DNA of 32,777 nucleotides from Stenotrophomonas geniculata ATCC 19374 = JCM 13324 (GCF_001431625.1 NZ_LLXT01000083.1:1-32777); one strand, 5' to 3'; shown: positions 15,373 to 24,663, numbered from the stretch's first letter. Numbers and translations are program-made. The notes: generated from the sequence alone by a model not told the origin.

Positions 15373-15403
15373 TGTCAGAAAAAATTCATCGAATCCGCGT
15401 TCT
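15373..15403 (+). promoter_or_regulatory. Probable ECF-sigma-dependent promoter of the STN receptor-PhoD operon
   Basis: TGTCAG (15373-15378), an A-run, then CGTTCT (15398-15403) after a 19-base spacer resembles promoters recognised by FecI-like factors (GTCAG...CGTCT-like). A sigma-70 -10 is not visible. A PhoB-box reading (CTGTCAG AAAA AATTCAT, 15372-15389) matches about 10 of 14 positions but lacks a -10 at the right distance. Confidence 0.45.
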
Positions 15404-15416
15404 CCACTTCGGTGGA
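15403..15416 (+). promoter_or_regulatory. UUCG-type leader hairpin near the predicted transcription start
   Basis: TCCAC, TTCG, GTGGA gives a 5-base-pair stem closed by a UUCG tetraloop, an exceptionally stable RNA cap structure. It would stand at or next to the 5' end of the receptor mRNA, about 80 bases before the start codon. It could protect the transcript end; function is a guess. Confidence 0.4.
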
Positions 15417-15494
15417 TGCGGGCTCTTACTTGGGAGAAGCCACTGCCGAGCCACGCAGCGGCGCCTGCTGCCTTCTCTCTTCCAAGGACCCGTG

Positions 15495-18428
15495 ATGCGC
15501 AACACGCTCTACCTGTCGATCATCCTCGCCCTGTCTCCCTGCAGCGTGCCGCTGGCGGTCGCGGCCACTGCCGATGGCCTTGAGGCCCGCGTTTCGGCGC
15601 CGATCGCGGCGCAGCCGTTGGCACGTGCACTGGAGCAGTTGTCGCGCAGTTCCGGAGTGCAGTTCCTGTACTCGGCCGGCGGTGATGCGCGCATGGCCGG
15701 TGCGGTGCCGCGCGGTGCCACCGTCAAGCAGGCGCTGGATGCACTGTTGGCCGGTACCGGCCTGGGCTACACCGTGGTCGATGGCAATGTCATCGCCATC
15801 GATCCGGCGCCCGTAAGCAACGCGCCGAAGCCGGCCGCGCCGAAGCCGCGCGAGGCCGAGGCGGTGGTGGCGCCGACCCTGGACACCGTCAAGGTGATTG
15901 CCGCGCACGAGGTGATCGACCAGAAGAAGTCGTCGCCAGTGATCAAGGATTCGGTGGTCTACGACGAGATGGACAGCTACGGCGACGAGACCCTGGCCGA
16001 GAGCCTGATGGCCGCTCCAGGCCTGAGTGCGGTGGAGGATGCCGGCGAGCCACGTTACGTGACCGTGCGCGGCGTACAGGCCAACCTCAACTACACCACC
16101 ATCGATGGCATCGCGATTGCCAGCGTGGGAGGCAGTGGCTCCGGCGAGCGAATGAACAACCTGCAGCTGATTCCCAGCGACATCGGCACCCGTACCGACA
16201 TCTACAAGAGCTTCAGTGCGGAGCAGGCACCGGATGCGATCGGCGGCGTGATCGACATCATCAGCCGCAGTGCTTTCGACCGGTCCGGCAAGTACGTGTT
16301 TGCCGATGTGGCGGGCATCTATTCCACCGCCGAGACCAACGTCGAGCGCAGCGCAGGCGGCAACCACGAGACTCTGGGCCACTTCGGCAAGAGCGCCAAG
16401 ATGGTGTTCTCCAACCAGTTCGGCGCCGACCAGGAGTTCGGCATCGTTGCGGTGGCACGCTACGAGCAGCGTTCACGCAACAGCGTCAAGCGCTGGGTGG
16501 AGTCGAACTACTACTACAACGACGCTGGCAAATACCTCACCGACGGTACCACCGGTCCGGACGAGGCCAAGGGCTGGAACGGGCTGCGTGCTCCTGGCAA
16601 CTTCAGCACCGGCACCTATACCAACTTCATCACCAACTTCGGTGGCTCCGCCAAGCTTGAGTGGAAGCCCTCGGATGATCCGTTCTACGCATCGCTGCTG
16701 CTGTACTCGTACCGGTTCTACGAGAACTCGACGATGAACAAGACCGATCTGTACGGCAATGCCAAGTTCCCGATCCGCAACCAGACCGAGGACAGCGGCG
16801 CCACCCAGATCAACAGCATCTACATCAAGAACCGTCACGACCGCTGGGACCGCAGCAACCGTGGTGCCGTCGCCAGTTTCAACTGGGACATGGGCGACCG
16901 TTCGCGGCTGACCCTGCGTGGCGGCCATACCGAAGAGACCTTCCACAACAACCAGGTCTACTGGGGTGTGCGCGCCTACCCAAGCAATCTGTTCGTCGAC
17001 TACGAGAACGACAGCCATGGGTTCCCCAACGCGGTGGCGGTTTCCGATTCCAGCCTGCTGACCAGCTCCGCGTTCAAGCTCAATCCGGCGCAGGCCTATG
17101 TCTCCCCGCGCGATGCCAAGGAGAGCATCGACAACCTGCGCGCCGATTTCAGCTACAACATCGACGCCGATGCGCGTGGCTTCGGCCTGGCCGCCGGCGC
17201 CGAGTACCGCCATCTGAAGATCTGGCAGGACATCGACTTCGACTACTTCAAGAGCAGTGCCACGCTCAACGATTACCTGTATCCGGGTTCGACGCTGCTG
17301 GGCAGCGTGCCGGGCTTCCCGCTGATCGACAACCGCAAGTGGAACGAGGAGCTGCTGCCGAAACTGGGCAACAACAATGCGGCGTATCCGAATGCCAACT
17401 TCACCAGCGACTACACGTATGTGGAGGACATCACCAATGCCTATGTATCCGCGCACTACGCCTGGGACCGGCTGCTGCTGATCGGCGGCCTGCGCTACGA
17501 CCACACCCGCTTCGATGCCTACAGCCCGTTCAGCGATGATGGCGGCACTACCTATACCTCCGCCTTCCGCAATACGAGCGGTGGCTACAACAACCTGCTG
17601 CCTTCATTGAATGCGACGTTCAAGCTGAGCGAGGACCAGCGCCTGCGCTTCTCCGCCAGCCGCACGCTGGGCCGGCCGACGCCGAGCAACATCGCCCAGG
17701 CCACCAGTACCAGTTGTGGCGATGACGAGGAGGGCAGGGGCTTCTGCAGCATCAAGCAGGGCAATGCCGATCTGCAGCCGCGACGTTCCACCAACATCGA
17801 CCTGGCGTGGGACCTGTACTTCAACGGAAACAACGGCCTGGTCTCGGTGGCGCTGTTCGACAAGGTGATCAAGGACGACATCTACACCCTGACCACCTTC
17901 GAGAACGTGGGTGATGCCCGCTATCGGGTGACCCAGCCGATGAACACCGATGAGTCCACGCTGCGCGGTGTCGAGTTCGCGGTGGCCAACCGCAACCTGC
18001 AGTGGGGACGCCAGCGCTTCGACATGTACTTCAACGCTACACGGCTGGAAGGCCAGACCAACTACCGCATCAGCGATGGCACCGAGCGCCGCCTGGATCG
18101 CCTGCTGTACCAGCCGGACTGGTCGCTCAATGGTTCGGTGATCTGGCGCATGCCGTGGAAGAGCGCGCAGCTGCGCCTGTCCGGCACCTACCGCAGCCGG
18201 ATGCTGGTCGACTTCGGTGACACCGAATGGCTGGATTCGTACTACGACCCGTACATGACGTTCAACATGGCCTTCAGCCACAAGCTCAGCAGGCACGTGA
18301 CGCTGAAGTACGAAGCCAAGAACCTGTTCAACACCCAGCCGACCTACAGCACCGGCCCGAACGGGCGCTTCCGTACCGAGATCGACGACTACGGCCGCTT
18401 CTTCTACTTCCACATCATCTACAACTGA
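15495..18428 (+). CDS. TonB-dependent receptor with N-terminal STN signalling domain (Xanthomonas/Caulobacter type)
   Basis: A 977-residue outer-membrane receptor. It has a signal peptide (about 1-23) and an STN domain at about 30-103 (LARALEQLSRSSGVQFLYS...GLGYTVVDGNVIAID). A proline/alanine linker and a TonB box region (TLDTVKVIA) follow. The plug contains LAESLMAAPGLSAVEDAG, YVTVRGVQANLNYTTIDGI and DIYKSFSAEQAPDAIGGVIDI, the last typical of the TIGR01782 group. The long barrel ends FFYFHIIYN. ATG 15495 follows AAGGA (15484-15488) at a normal distance; GTG 15492 is less likely. The STN domain should talk to the FecR-like protein upstream, so ligand binding induces transcription. The next gene encodes a PhoD phosphatase ten bases downstream, so a phosphorus-containing ligand is the best inference. 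Iron is the textbook ligand for such signalling receptors and is not excluded. Confidence 0.92.
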   Translation: MRNTLYLSIILALSPCSVPLAVAATADGLEARVSAPIAAQPLARALEQLSRSSGVQFLYSAGGDARMAGAVPRGATVKQALDALLAGTGLGYTVVDGNVIAIDPAPVSNAPKPAAPKPREAEAVVAPTLDTVKVIAAHEVIDQKKSSPVIKDSVVYDEMDSYGDETLAESLMAAPGLSAVEDAGEPRYVTVRGVQANLNYTTIDGIAIASVGGSGSGERMNNLQLIPSDIGTRTDIYKSFSAEQAPDAIGGVIDIISRSAFDRSGKYVFADVAGIYSTAETNVERSAGGNHETLGHFGKSAKMVFSNQFGADQEFGIVAVARYEQRSRNSVKRWVESNYYYNDAGKYLTDGTTGPDEAKGWNGLRAPGNFSTGTYTNFITNFGGSAKLEWKPSDDPFYASLLLYSYRFYENSTMNKTDLYGNAKFPIRNQTEDSGATQINSIYIKNRHDRWDRSNRGAVASFNWDMGDRSRLTLRGGHTEETFHNNQVYWGVRAYPSNLFVDYENDSHGFPNAVAVSDSSLLTSSAFKLNPAQAYVSPRDAKESIDNLRADFSYNIDADARGFGLAAGAEYRHLKIWQDIDFDYFKSSATLNDYLYPGSTLLGSVPGFPLIDNRKWNEELLPKLGNNNAAYPNANFTSDYTYVEDITNAYVSAHYAWDRLLLIGGLRYDHTRFDAYSPFSDDGGTTYTSAFRNTSGGYNNLLPSLNATFKLSEDQRLRFSASRTLGRPTPSNIAQATSTSCGDDEEGRGFCSIKQGNADLQPRRSTNIDLAWDLYFNGNNGLVSVALFDKVIKDDIYTLTTFENVGDARYRVTQPMNTDESTLRGVEFAVANRNLQWGRQRFDMYFNATRLEGQTNYRISDGTERRLDRLLYQPDWSLNGSVIWRMPWKSAQLRLSGTYRSRMLVDFGDTEWLDSYYDPYMTFNMAFSHKLSRHVTLKYEAKNLFNTQPTYSTGPNGRFRTEIDDYGRFFYFHIIYN

Positions 18429-18438
18429 GGGCACAGCC

Positions 18439-20034
18439 GTGGAGACGATCAATCGCAGGCGATTCCTGGCCCTGGCCGGCCTGTCCGCTGCCGGTGCCTG
18501 GATGGGCACGGCACACGCGCTGGCCGCGCAGGCCGATGCCACCGCGCTGAACCCGCGCAACCTGCTGGCCAAGCCGCGCTTTGCCAGCACACCCTTCACC
18601 CTGGGCGTGGCCTCGGGTGATCCCTCGGCCGATGGCGTGGTGCTGTGGACGCGCCTGGCGACCGAACCGCTGGTGTTCGGCGGTGGCATGCCGACCCGGC
18701 CGATGGCGGTCGAATGGCAACTGGCAGCAGACGATGGCATGCGCAAGGTGGTGCGCCAGGGTTCGGCAATGGCGCATCCCGAACTCGGCCACGCCGTGCA
18801 CGTGGAGCTGGACGGGTTGGCGCCCGGACGGCCCTACTGGTACCGCTTCACCGTAGGCGGCCACGCCAGTGCGGTCGGTTGTACCCGTACGCTGCCCGCA
18901 GCCACGGCCGCAGTGGATCGTGTGCGCTTTGCGGTGGCCGGTTGCCAGCACTACGAAGAAGGCCACTACACCGCGTGGCGGCGCATCGCCGAGGAACCGC
19001 TGGATTTCGTCTTCCACTACGGTGACTACATCTACGAAGGCGAAAGCCAGCCGGGCCTGCGGAAGATGAACGGCCAGCCGTTCACCAACCTGCGCAACCA
19101 CGTCGGCCCGCAGATCTACACGCTGGATGATTACCGCCGCCGCTACGCCCAGTACAAGAGCGATCCCGACCTGCAGGCCGCGCATGCGGCGGCACCGTGG
19201 TTCGTCACTTTTGACGACCATGAAGTGGACAACAACTGGGCCGGTGCCGAAGACCAGGATGACACGCCCAGCGAAGTGTTCCTGCTGCGTCGCGCACAGG
19301 CGTTCCAGGCCTACTACGAGAACATGCCACTGCGCCGCTCTGCATTCCCGCGCGATGGCCACATGCAGATGTACCGGCGCGCACGCTACGGCACGCTGAT
19401 GGACCTGCACCTGCTCGATACCCGCCAGTACCGCAGCAAGCAGGTGAACATGGCGTTGCGTGAGGAGGTGGAATCGCCAGAGCGCAGCATTGTGGGGGCG
19501 AAGCAGGAGCGCTGGCTGTTCGACGGCCTGGCCGATGCTGCACCACGCTGGCACACGATTGCCCACCAGGTGGCGCTGGGCAACTACATGCGCGAGAAGG
19601 ACGGCGTGGTGCAGTCGTCCGACGACCAGTGGTCAGGCTATCTGGACAGCCGCCGGCGCCTGCTTGACCACATCCAGAAGGTGGGCTTCGGCAACGTGGT
19701 GACCGCCTGCGGCGACGCGCATCGCCACTATGCGAGTGATCTGGTGCAGGACCACCGTGACTCGGGCGTGATCTCCAGCGAGTTCCTCGCCACGTCGATC
19801 ACTTCCGGCGCCGATGGCCAGGGTGTGGACGCGTATGCCAGCAACCAGATTACGCACAGCCCCTATCTGAAAGCGACCACCGACAAGCGTGGCTACGTGC
19901 TGTGCGATGTCACCCGCGATGCGTGGATCGGCGATATGAAGACGCTGGATACCGTGATGCAGCCGAATGGCGCGGTGCAGAGCTGGAAGCGCTACGCGGT
20001 GGAGCACGGCCGGCCGGGGCTGCAGGAGGCCTGA
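18439..20034 (+). CDS. Tat-exported PhoD-family alkaline phosphatase/phosphodiesterase
   Basis: The 531-residue protein hydrolyses phosphate mono- or diesters outside the cytoplasm; PhoD enzymes use an iron-calcium centre. The N-terminus NRRRFLALAGLSAAGAW is a twin-arginine signal. An N-terminal PhoD domain is at about 50-150 (FTLGVASGDPSADGVVLWTRL), then the metallophosphatase core. Candidate metal ligands lie in AGCQ (Cys169), HYGDYIYE (Asp196), FDDHEVDNN (259-265) and GDAHRH (426-430). GTG 18439 is the start, the only one keeping the Tat motif at residues 6-8. It lies ten bases after the STN receptor stop, so it is cotranscribed with it and is the enzymatic output of that signalling cassette. 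Family assignment is firm; the preferred substrate is not known. Confidence 0.93.
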   Translation: METINRRRFLALAGLSAAGAWMGTAHALAAQADATALNPRNLLAKPRFASTPFTLGVASGDPSADGVVLWTRLATEPLVFGGGMPTRPMAVEWQLAADDGMRKVVRQGSAMAHPELGHAVHVELDGLAPGRPYWYRFTVGGHASAVGCTRTLPAATAAVDRVRFAVAGCQHYEEGHYTAWRRIAEEPLDFVFHYGDYIYEGESQPGLRKMNGQPFTNLRNHVGPQIYTLDDYRRRYAQYKSDPDLQAAHAAAPWFVTFDDHEVDNNWAGAEDQDDTPSEVFLLRRAQAFQAYYENMPLRRSAFPRDGHMQMYRRARYGTLMDLHLLDTRQYRSKQVNMALREEVESPERSIVGAKQERWLFDGLADAAPRWHTIAHQVALGNYMREKDGVVQSSDDQWSGYLDSRRRLLDHIQKVGFGNVVTACGDAHRHYASDLVQDHRDSGVISSEFLATSITSGADGQGVDAYASNQITHSPYLKATTDKRGYVLCDVTRDAWIGDMKTLDTVMQPNGAVQSWKRYAVEHGRPGLQEA

Positions 20035-20050
20035 TCCTACCGGTCTGGCC

Positions 20051-20126
20051 TGTAGAGCCGAGCCCATGCTCGGCTGCTTTTCCGGTCAGTTATCGAAGAG
20101 CAGCCGAGCATGGGCTTGGCTCTACA
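20051..20126. repeat. SMAG-type REP dimer (inverted pair) between convergent genes
   Basis: TGTAGAGCCGAGCCCATGCT begins a 28-base element at 20051-20078. It is repeated inverted at 20099-20126 with one difference and a 20-base spacer. Each copy starts with GTAG and folds as AGCCGAG, CCCATG, CTCGGCT. This is the GTAG-headed palindromic repeat (SMAG) known from Stenotrophomonas maltophilia. It lies between the convergent PhoD and phospholipase C genes and may also end or stabilise their transcripts. Confidence 0.88.
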
Positions 20127-20134
20127 GAGATCCT

Positions 20135-22255
20135 TCAATCGTGCTCGAACCGCAATGGCTCGCTGCCCATCGCCGGATCACTGGTGCCGGGGCGCCCATC
20201 CTCGGCGCGGCCGGCCAGGCGCAGGGCACTGTCGCCCGCACCGACAAGCAGGTCGTACCAGCCTGCGGTGGGCGTTGCGTCCCACGCCAACGCGGTCTCT
20301 GCATGTGCGGGCAGCACCAGCGTCTGCTCGGGCATATGCCCGGCATAGGCGCCCGGCTGCACACGCACCTGCTGCGCGCTGTCACCCAGATTGCGCAGGC
20401 GGAGCCGCAGTTGGCCATCCGCACGATCGGTTGAAGCCTGCACGGCAGGACCCGTGGCCGCTCCCTGGAAGTGGCGGTGGAAGCCGTTCGGGCCCAGCAG
20501 CCACAGGTCATAGCGACCCTGGGCGTCCAGCGGCCAGCGCTCGCGCAGCGGCATGCCCGGCAGCAGCGTGTAGCGGCGTGGCACCGCATCCAGCCGCAGC
20601 CGGTCGTAAACATGCAGCACTGCTGCTGCGCCTTCGCAGGACAGCGCCAGATCCACACCCGAGGCGTCGACAGCGGCAATCGATGCCTGCGGCCGGTAGG
20701 GCAGGGCACGCGCCGGGCGCACGCCGCTTTCCTGTTTCGCCGGCTTCAGTCCCTCGGGCAACGCGGGCACGGTGCGTCCCGGCAGGGCGGCGGCGCGCGC
20801 GGCCACCGCGCTCACGTCCGGCAGGCCGCGTACGAACGGGCGGGTATCGCGCTGGGCGAAGTCGAACGCGTTGCTCAGGTCGCCGCAGACCGCGCGGCGC
20901 CACGGCGAGATGTCCGGTGCGGCCACACCGAAGCGACGTTCGATCAACCGTATGACCGAGGTGTGGTCGTACACCTGCGAATCGACCCAGCCACCGCGGC
21001 TCCACGGCGAGATCACATACAGCGGCACGCGCGGACCCAGCCCATATGGGCGGCCACGCAGTTCGGCGAGGTCGTACTTCTCGTCGCCCGGTGCCGGATG
21101 GCGGTGGTACTCGCCCTCGGTACTGACCGAAGACGCACCGGCCCAGCCGGTGCCCAGCGGTGAAGGCGGTGCCGGTGGCGGCATGTGGTCGAAGAAGCCG
21201 TCGTTCTCGTCGAACATCAGCAACAGCGCGGTGCGGCTCCACACCTCTGGATCGGCGGTCAGCGCGTCCAGCACGCGCGCGGTATAGGCCGCGCCCTGGG
21301 CGGGGCTGGAGGGGCCGGGATGCTCGCTGCCGGCCGCGTCGGCGATGATGAAGCTGACCTGCGGCAGGCGCCCACCGATCACGTCCTGGCGCAGCTGCGC
21401 CAGGCCACGGGTGCTGACGCCGCGTGCGCGCAACTGCGGGTCATGCCCCGGCGCGGCGCGATGGGCCTGGCGGAATACCTCGAAACCGGCCAGCGGGTTG
21501 TCGGTGAAGTTGTCGGCCATGTCCTGGTAGATCTGCCAGGACACGCCGGCGTTCTGCAGGCGCTCGACATGGCTGGTCCAGCGGTACGACGCCGGGTACC
21601 CGCCCTGTTCGGGGAAATTGTCGTGCGAGTTGGCGATCACCGGGCCACCAGCACGCGCGTGTGCATCATTGTGGCCGGTCCACAGGAACACCCGGTTCGG
21701 GTTGGTGCCGGCCTGCATCGCGCAGTGATAGGCGTCGCAGATGGTGAAGGCGTCGGCCAGCGCGAACTGGAACGGCAGGTCGCTGCGCTGGAAGTAGCCC
21801 ATCGAGTGGTTCTGCTTGGCCTTCGGCCATTGCCCCATGCGCCCGTGGTCCCAGGCACGCTGTGCGTCCGGCCAGGTGTGCGGTGTGCCTTCCACCCGCA
21901 TGTAGCCGAAGTGCGCGGCGGTATCCAGCGGGAACGGCGCGATCGCGCGCGCGCCGCTCGCGTCGGGCTGCAGCCACAGGCTGCGGGTGCGGCCACCGGC
22001 CTGCAGGGCCGCGGCAGGGGCCACGAAGCGATCACCGAAACCACGTACCCCAGGCAGCGTGCCGAAGTAGTGGTCGAACGAACGGTTCTCCTGCATGAAC
22101 ACCACGATGTGCTGCAGGTCTTCGAGGCTGCGCGTCTGCGCCGCAGGCGCGATCGCTGCGGCCCGGGCGATGCTGGGCAGCAGCGGGGAAAGGCCGGCGG
22201 CAACGCCGGCCTGCAACAACCGGCGTCGGCCGATATCGGTCACGGGCTCACTCAC
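20135..22255 (-). CDS. Tat-exported phospholipase C, phosphocholine-specific (PlcN/PlcH type)
   Basis: The 706-residue enzyme releases phosphorylated head groups from phospholipids such as phosphatidylcholine. It carries a twin-arginine signal (DIGRRRLLQAGVAAG) and a phosphoesterase catalytic domain beginning LQHIVVFMQENRSFDHYFG (ENRSFDHYFG at about 56-65), with TGHNDAHARAGGP and LLLMFDENDGFFDHMPPP further in. Two C-terminal DUF756-type modules (about 500-700; ALSCEGAAAVLHVYDRL, YDLWLLGPNGFHRHF) are the usual tail of this family, whose members are about 690-730 residues. GTG 22255 overlaps the receptor stop (GTGA), so translation is coupled; GTG 22243 is an alternative. In Pseudomonas these enzymes belong to the phosphate-starvation regulon, which agrees with the PhoB-like box at the operon head. 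Family is secure; head-group preference is inferred. Confidence 0.94.
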   Translation of the reverse strand: MSEPVTDIGRRRLLQAGVAAGLSPLLPSIARAAAIAPAAQTRSLEDLQHIVVFMQENRSFDHYFGTLPGVRGFGDRFVAPAAALQAGGRTRSLWLQPDASGARAIAPFPLDTAAHFGYMRVEGTPHTWPDAQRAWDHGRMGQWPKAKQNHSMGYFQRSDLPFQFALADAFTICDAYHCAMQAGTNPNRVFLWTGHNDAHARAGGPVIANSHDNFPEQGGYPASYRWTSHVERLQNAGVSWQIYQDMADNFTDNPLAGFEVFRQAHRAAPGHDPQLRARGVSTRGLAQLRQDVIGGRLPQVSFIIADAAGSEHPGPSSPAQGAAYTARVLDALTADPEVWSRTALLLMFDENDGFFDHMPPPAPPSPLGTGWAGASSVSTEGEYHRHPAPGDEKYDLAELRGRPYGLGPRVPLYVISPWSRGGWVDSQVYDHTSVIRLIERRFGVAAPDISPWRRAVCGDLSNAFDFAQRDTRPFVRGLPDVSAVAARAAALPGRTVPALPEGLKPAKQESGVRPARALPYRPQASIAAVDASGVDLALSCEGAAAVLHVYDRLRLDAVPRRYTLLPGMPLRERWPLDAQGRYDLWLLGPNGFHRHFQGAATGPAVQASTDRADGQLRLRLRNLGDSAQQVRVQPGAYAGHMPEQTLVLPAHAETALAWDATPTAGWYDLLVGAGDSALRLAGRAEDGRPGTSDPAMGSEPLRFEHD

Positions 22256-24630
22256 AGGTCCACACGGAAGGAGATGCCGACGGTGCGCGGGGCGCCGATG
22301 AAGGCGTTGTCGCGGCCGTCCACCCCTGCAAGATACCGCTTGTCGGTGAGATTGCTCACCACCAGGTTGGCACCCATGCCCTTCAGGCGCGGCGACAGCC
22401 CCTGCAGGTCGAAGCCGATGTTGGCGTTGAACACGGTGGCCGAGGGCAGCTTGTTGACGTTGGCGGCGTCGAGATAGCGCGTGCCCAGGTAACGGCCGGA
22501 CAGGCCGAAGTTCCAGTTCTCGCCCTGCCAGTCCGCCGACAGCACCAGGGTCTGTTCGGGCTGGCCGATCACCTTGGCGCCATCGACGATGCCCAGCTGG
22601 GTATCGCGTGCTGCATCGCCACTGCCCAGGTACTTGGAGCGGTTGTAGGTGTAGGCGGCGTTGAGCCGCCAGCCGTTGTCCCAACCATAGCCGAACGCGG
22701 CTTCCAGGCCGTTGCTTTCCACGCCGCCGAAGTTCTCGTAGACACCGTCGGTCTCGCCCAGGTAGTCGATGCCACTGACGAAACCTGCCGGCAGATAGAC
22801 GATGCGGTTGTCGAACTTGATGTTGTACAGGGTCACCGATGCGGTCAGCGGCCAGCGGCTGATGCGCATGCCCACTTCGATGTTGTCGGCGGTCTCCGGT
22901 TCGACGTTGCGGAAGCGCTGCGGGTCGGTCTCGCCGAGCACGCCGGAGGGAATAGCGGCGAAGTTCTGCGAGAAGCCGGCGAACAACTCCATGCCTTCCA
23001 CGCCCGGCGCCCAGGTGAAACCGGTCGACAGCAACGGGTCGGACTTGGAATCGGAGGTCACGTGTTCGCTGGCGCCGATCACGCGGCGACGCGACTGGTC
23101 GACGAAGAACTGCTTCACGCCCAGGCGTGCACTGAACGGCCCGAAGCGCGCCACGTCCTCCACGTAGTACATCTGCTCGTCGACCTTGTACTTGTCTTCG
23201 AACTGAACCCAGTACGGCTGGTGGTCGAAGTCGATGCTCTGGCCGACGTTGAGCAGGCGGTGCCAGTCGCGGCGCGCCGAACGGTCCAGCTTCTCCACCC
23301 ACAGGCCGCCGCGGATCGTGTTGTCGACCGCGCCGAAGGTCTGCCGCCACTCGACGTCGGCGGTCACGCCCATGCGATCGTTGTCGTAGTGGGTGTGGCG
23401 ATACGACTGCGCGCCCAGCACGTTGCCGGCGTAGCAGTTCGGATCGTACTCGGCGGTGAAGCCCAACCGTGGCGTGCAGCTGGCCAGCCGCTGTGCCGCG
23501 CTGCCATCAGGATTGACGAAGAAGATCTGGCCGCGGTTGCTGCCGCCGTACACGGTCTTGCCACCGAGGTACTCCGACTCGGGGCGGCCCGCACCATCAT
23601 CGCTGACCTGCGCCAGGTACGGTGGCAGCCAGTCACCGCGGCCCTGCATGCGATGCCCATAGGCGGCCACCGACGCTTTGAAACCATTGCCGCCGTCAAA
23701 GGCCGCACGCAGGTAGCCGAAGGTGTTCTCGCGCAGGGCGCGTGAACCGGAGCGGTAGTTCTGGTCCAGGTAGGGAATGCCGGTGAGGGTGCCGACCAGG
23801 TTGTCGCGCTCCGGGTTGGTTGCGAAGCCCGTCGGCGAAACGCTGGTGTATTCGGGCTCGTCGGCGTCGTTGTAGGACAGGTAGCCGGTCAGCGTCCAGC
23901 GGTCCAGTTCGGTGATGAACTTGCCGGCGATGTGGTCGTTGCTGGCGTGGCCGGTGCCGTCGATCCAGTCGTGCACCTTCGACGAGGAGGCACTGACCCA
24001 GGCGCGGGTGTGGCCGCCGAGCAGGCCGGTGTCGTAGCGCACGTAGTACTTGCGTGCCTCGTTGTCACCGGCACCGACCACAAAGCGCAGGCGGCTGTCC
24101 TGCAGCGGATCGCTGGTGAGGAAGTTGAGCGTGCCGCCCAGCGCCTCGTTCGAGCGCGAGGAGATATCGGCGGTGCCCTGGCTCACTTCCACCGTCTCCA
24201 GATCAAGGGTGTCGATGTAGCGGTTGGCCAGCGATCCACCGCCGTAGCCCGAACCACCGTTCGGCACGCCGTCGATGGTGGTGCCGATCTGCTGCGTATC
24301 GCGGTTGGTGACGAAGCCGCGCATGCTGATCTGCGTGCCCCACACCGACGAACCGGTGGCATCGGCCTCGCTGACCACCACGCCCGGCACTTCATTGAGC
24401 GCATCGTTGACGCTGCTCATCACCGTCTGCCGGTTCAGTGTTTCTGCGCGCACCGACGTCTTGGCGTAGCTGGTGGCCTGGCCGATCACCTGCACCTGGT
24501 CGAGGGTGCGGGCATCGCTGCTGCGCGCTTCGGCCGTCTCGCCCTGCGGTGCTTCGGCCAGGGCGTCCAGTGCGGGGGCGATCAGCAGGGCAAGCAGCGA
24601 AACACGGGGAAAGCGCGCAATCGTTCGCAT
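22252..24630 (-). CDS. TonB-dependent receptor coupled to phospholipase C
   Basis: A 792-residue outer-membrane receptor. It has a signal peptide (MRTIARFPRVSLLALLIAPALDALAEA), a TonB box (TLDQVQVIGQA) and a plug with DALNEVPGVVVSEADATGS, ISMRGFVTNRDTQQIGTTIDG and VEVSQGTADISSRSNEALGG. The barrel ends GISFRVDL. There is no STN domain. ATG 24630 has only a weak AAGG upstream. Its stop overlaps the phospholipase C start by four bases, so the two products are made together. The obvious inference is that it imports a product released by that enzyme, for example a phosphorylated head group or another phosphate ester, but the ligand is unproven. A PhoB-like promoter stands 50 bases upstream of the start. 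Confidence 0.9.
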   Translation of the reverse strand: MRTIARFPRVSLLALLIAPALDALAEAPQGETAEARSSDARTLDQVQVIGQATSYAKTSVRAETLNRQTVMSSVNDALNEVPGVVVSEADATGSSVWGTQISMRGFVTNRDTQQIGTTIDGVPNGGSGYGGGSLANRYIDTLDLETVEVSQGTADISSRSNEALGGTLNFLTSDPLQDSRLRFVVGAGDNEARKYYVRYDTGLLGGHTRAWVSASSSKVHDWIDGTGHASNDHIAGKFITELDRWTLTGYLSYNDADEPEYTSVSPTGFATNPERDNLVGTLTGIPYLDQNYRSGSRALRENTFGYLRAAFDGGNGFKASVAAYGHRMQGRGDWLPPYLAQVSDDGAGRPESEYLGGKTVYGGSNRGQIFFVNPDGSAAQRLASCTPRLGFTAEYDPNCYAGNVLGAQSYRHTHYDNDRMGVTADVEWRQTFGAVDNTIRGGLWVEKLDRSARRDWHRLLNVGQSIDFDHQPYWVQFEDKYKVDEQMYYVEDVARFGPFSARLGVKQFFVDQSRRRVIGASEHVTSDSKSDPLLSTGFTWAPGVEGMELFAGFSQNFAAIPSGVLGETDPQRFRNVEPETADNIEVGMRISRWPLTASVTLYNIKFDNRIVYLPAGFVSGIDYLGETDGVYENFGGVESNGLEAAFGYGWDNGWRLNAAYTYNRSKYLGSGDAARDTQLGIVDGAKVIGQPEQTLVLSADWQGENWNFGLSGRYLGTRYLDAANVNKLPSATVFNANIGFDLQGLSPRLKGMGANLVVSNLTDKRYLAGVDGRDNAFIGAPRTVGISFRVDL

Positions 24631-24663
24631 CGATACCGGACCTTGAAGGGAGAGAAGCCCCCG

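Noticed and set aside
15372..15389. Pho box CTGTCAG AAAA AATTCAT before the STN receptor
   Set aside because: The second 7-mer is poor and no -10-like hexamer lies ten bases on; an ECF-type promoter explains the site better. Kept only as an alternative.
20135..23350. Phospholipase C gene extended about 365 codons upstream
   Set aside because: The extension overlaps the receptor out of frame and has no homology-like content; the Tat signal directly after GTG 22255 fixes the start.
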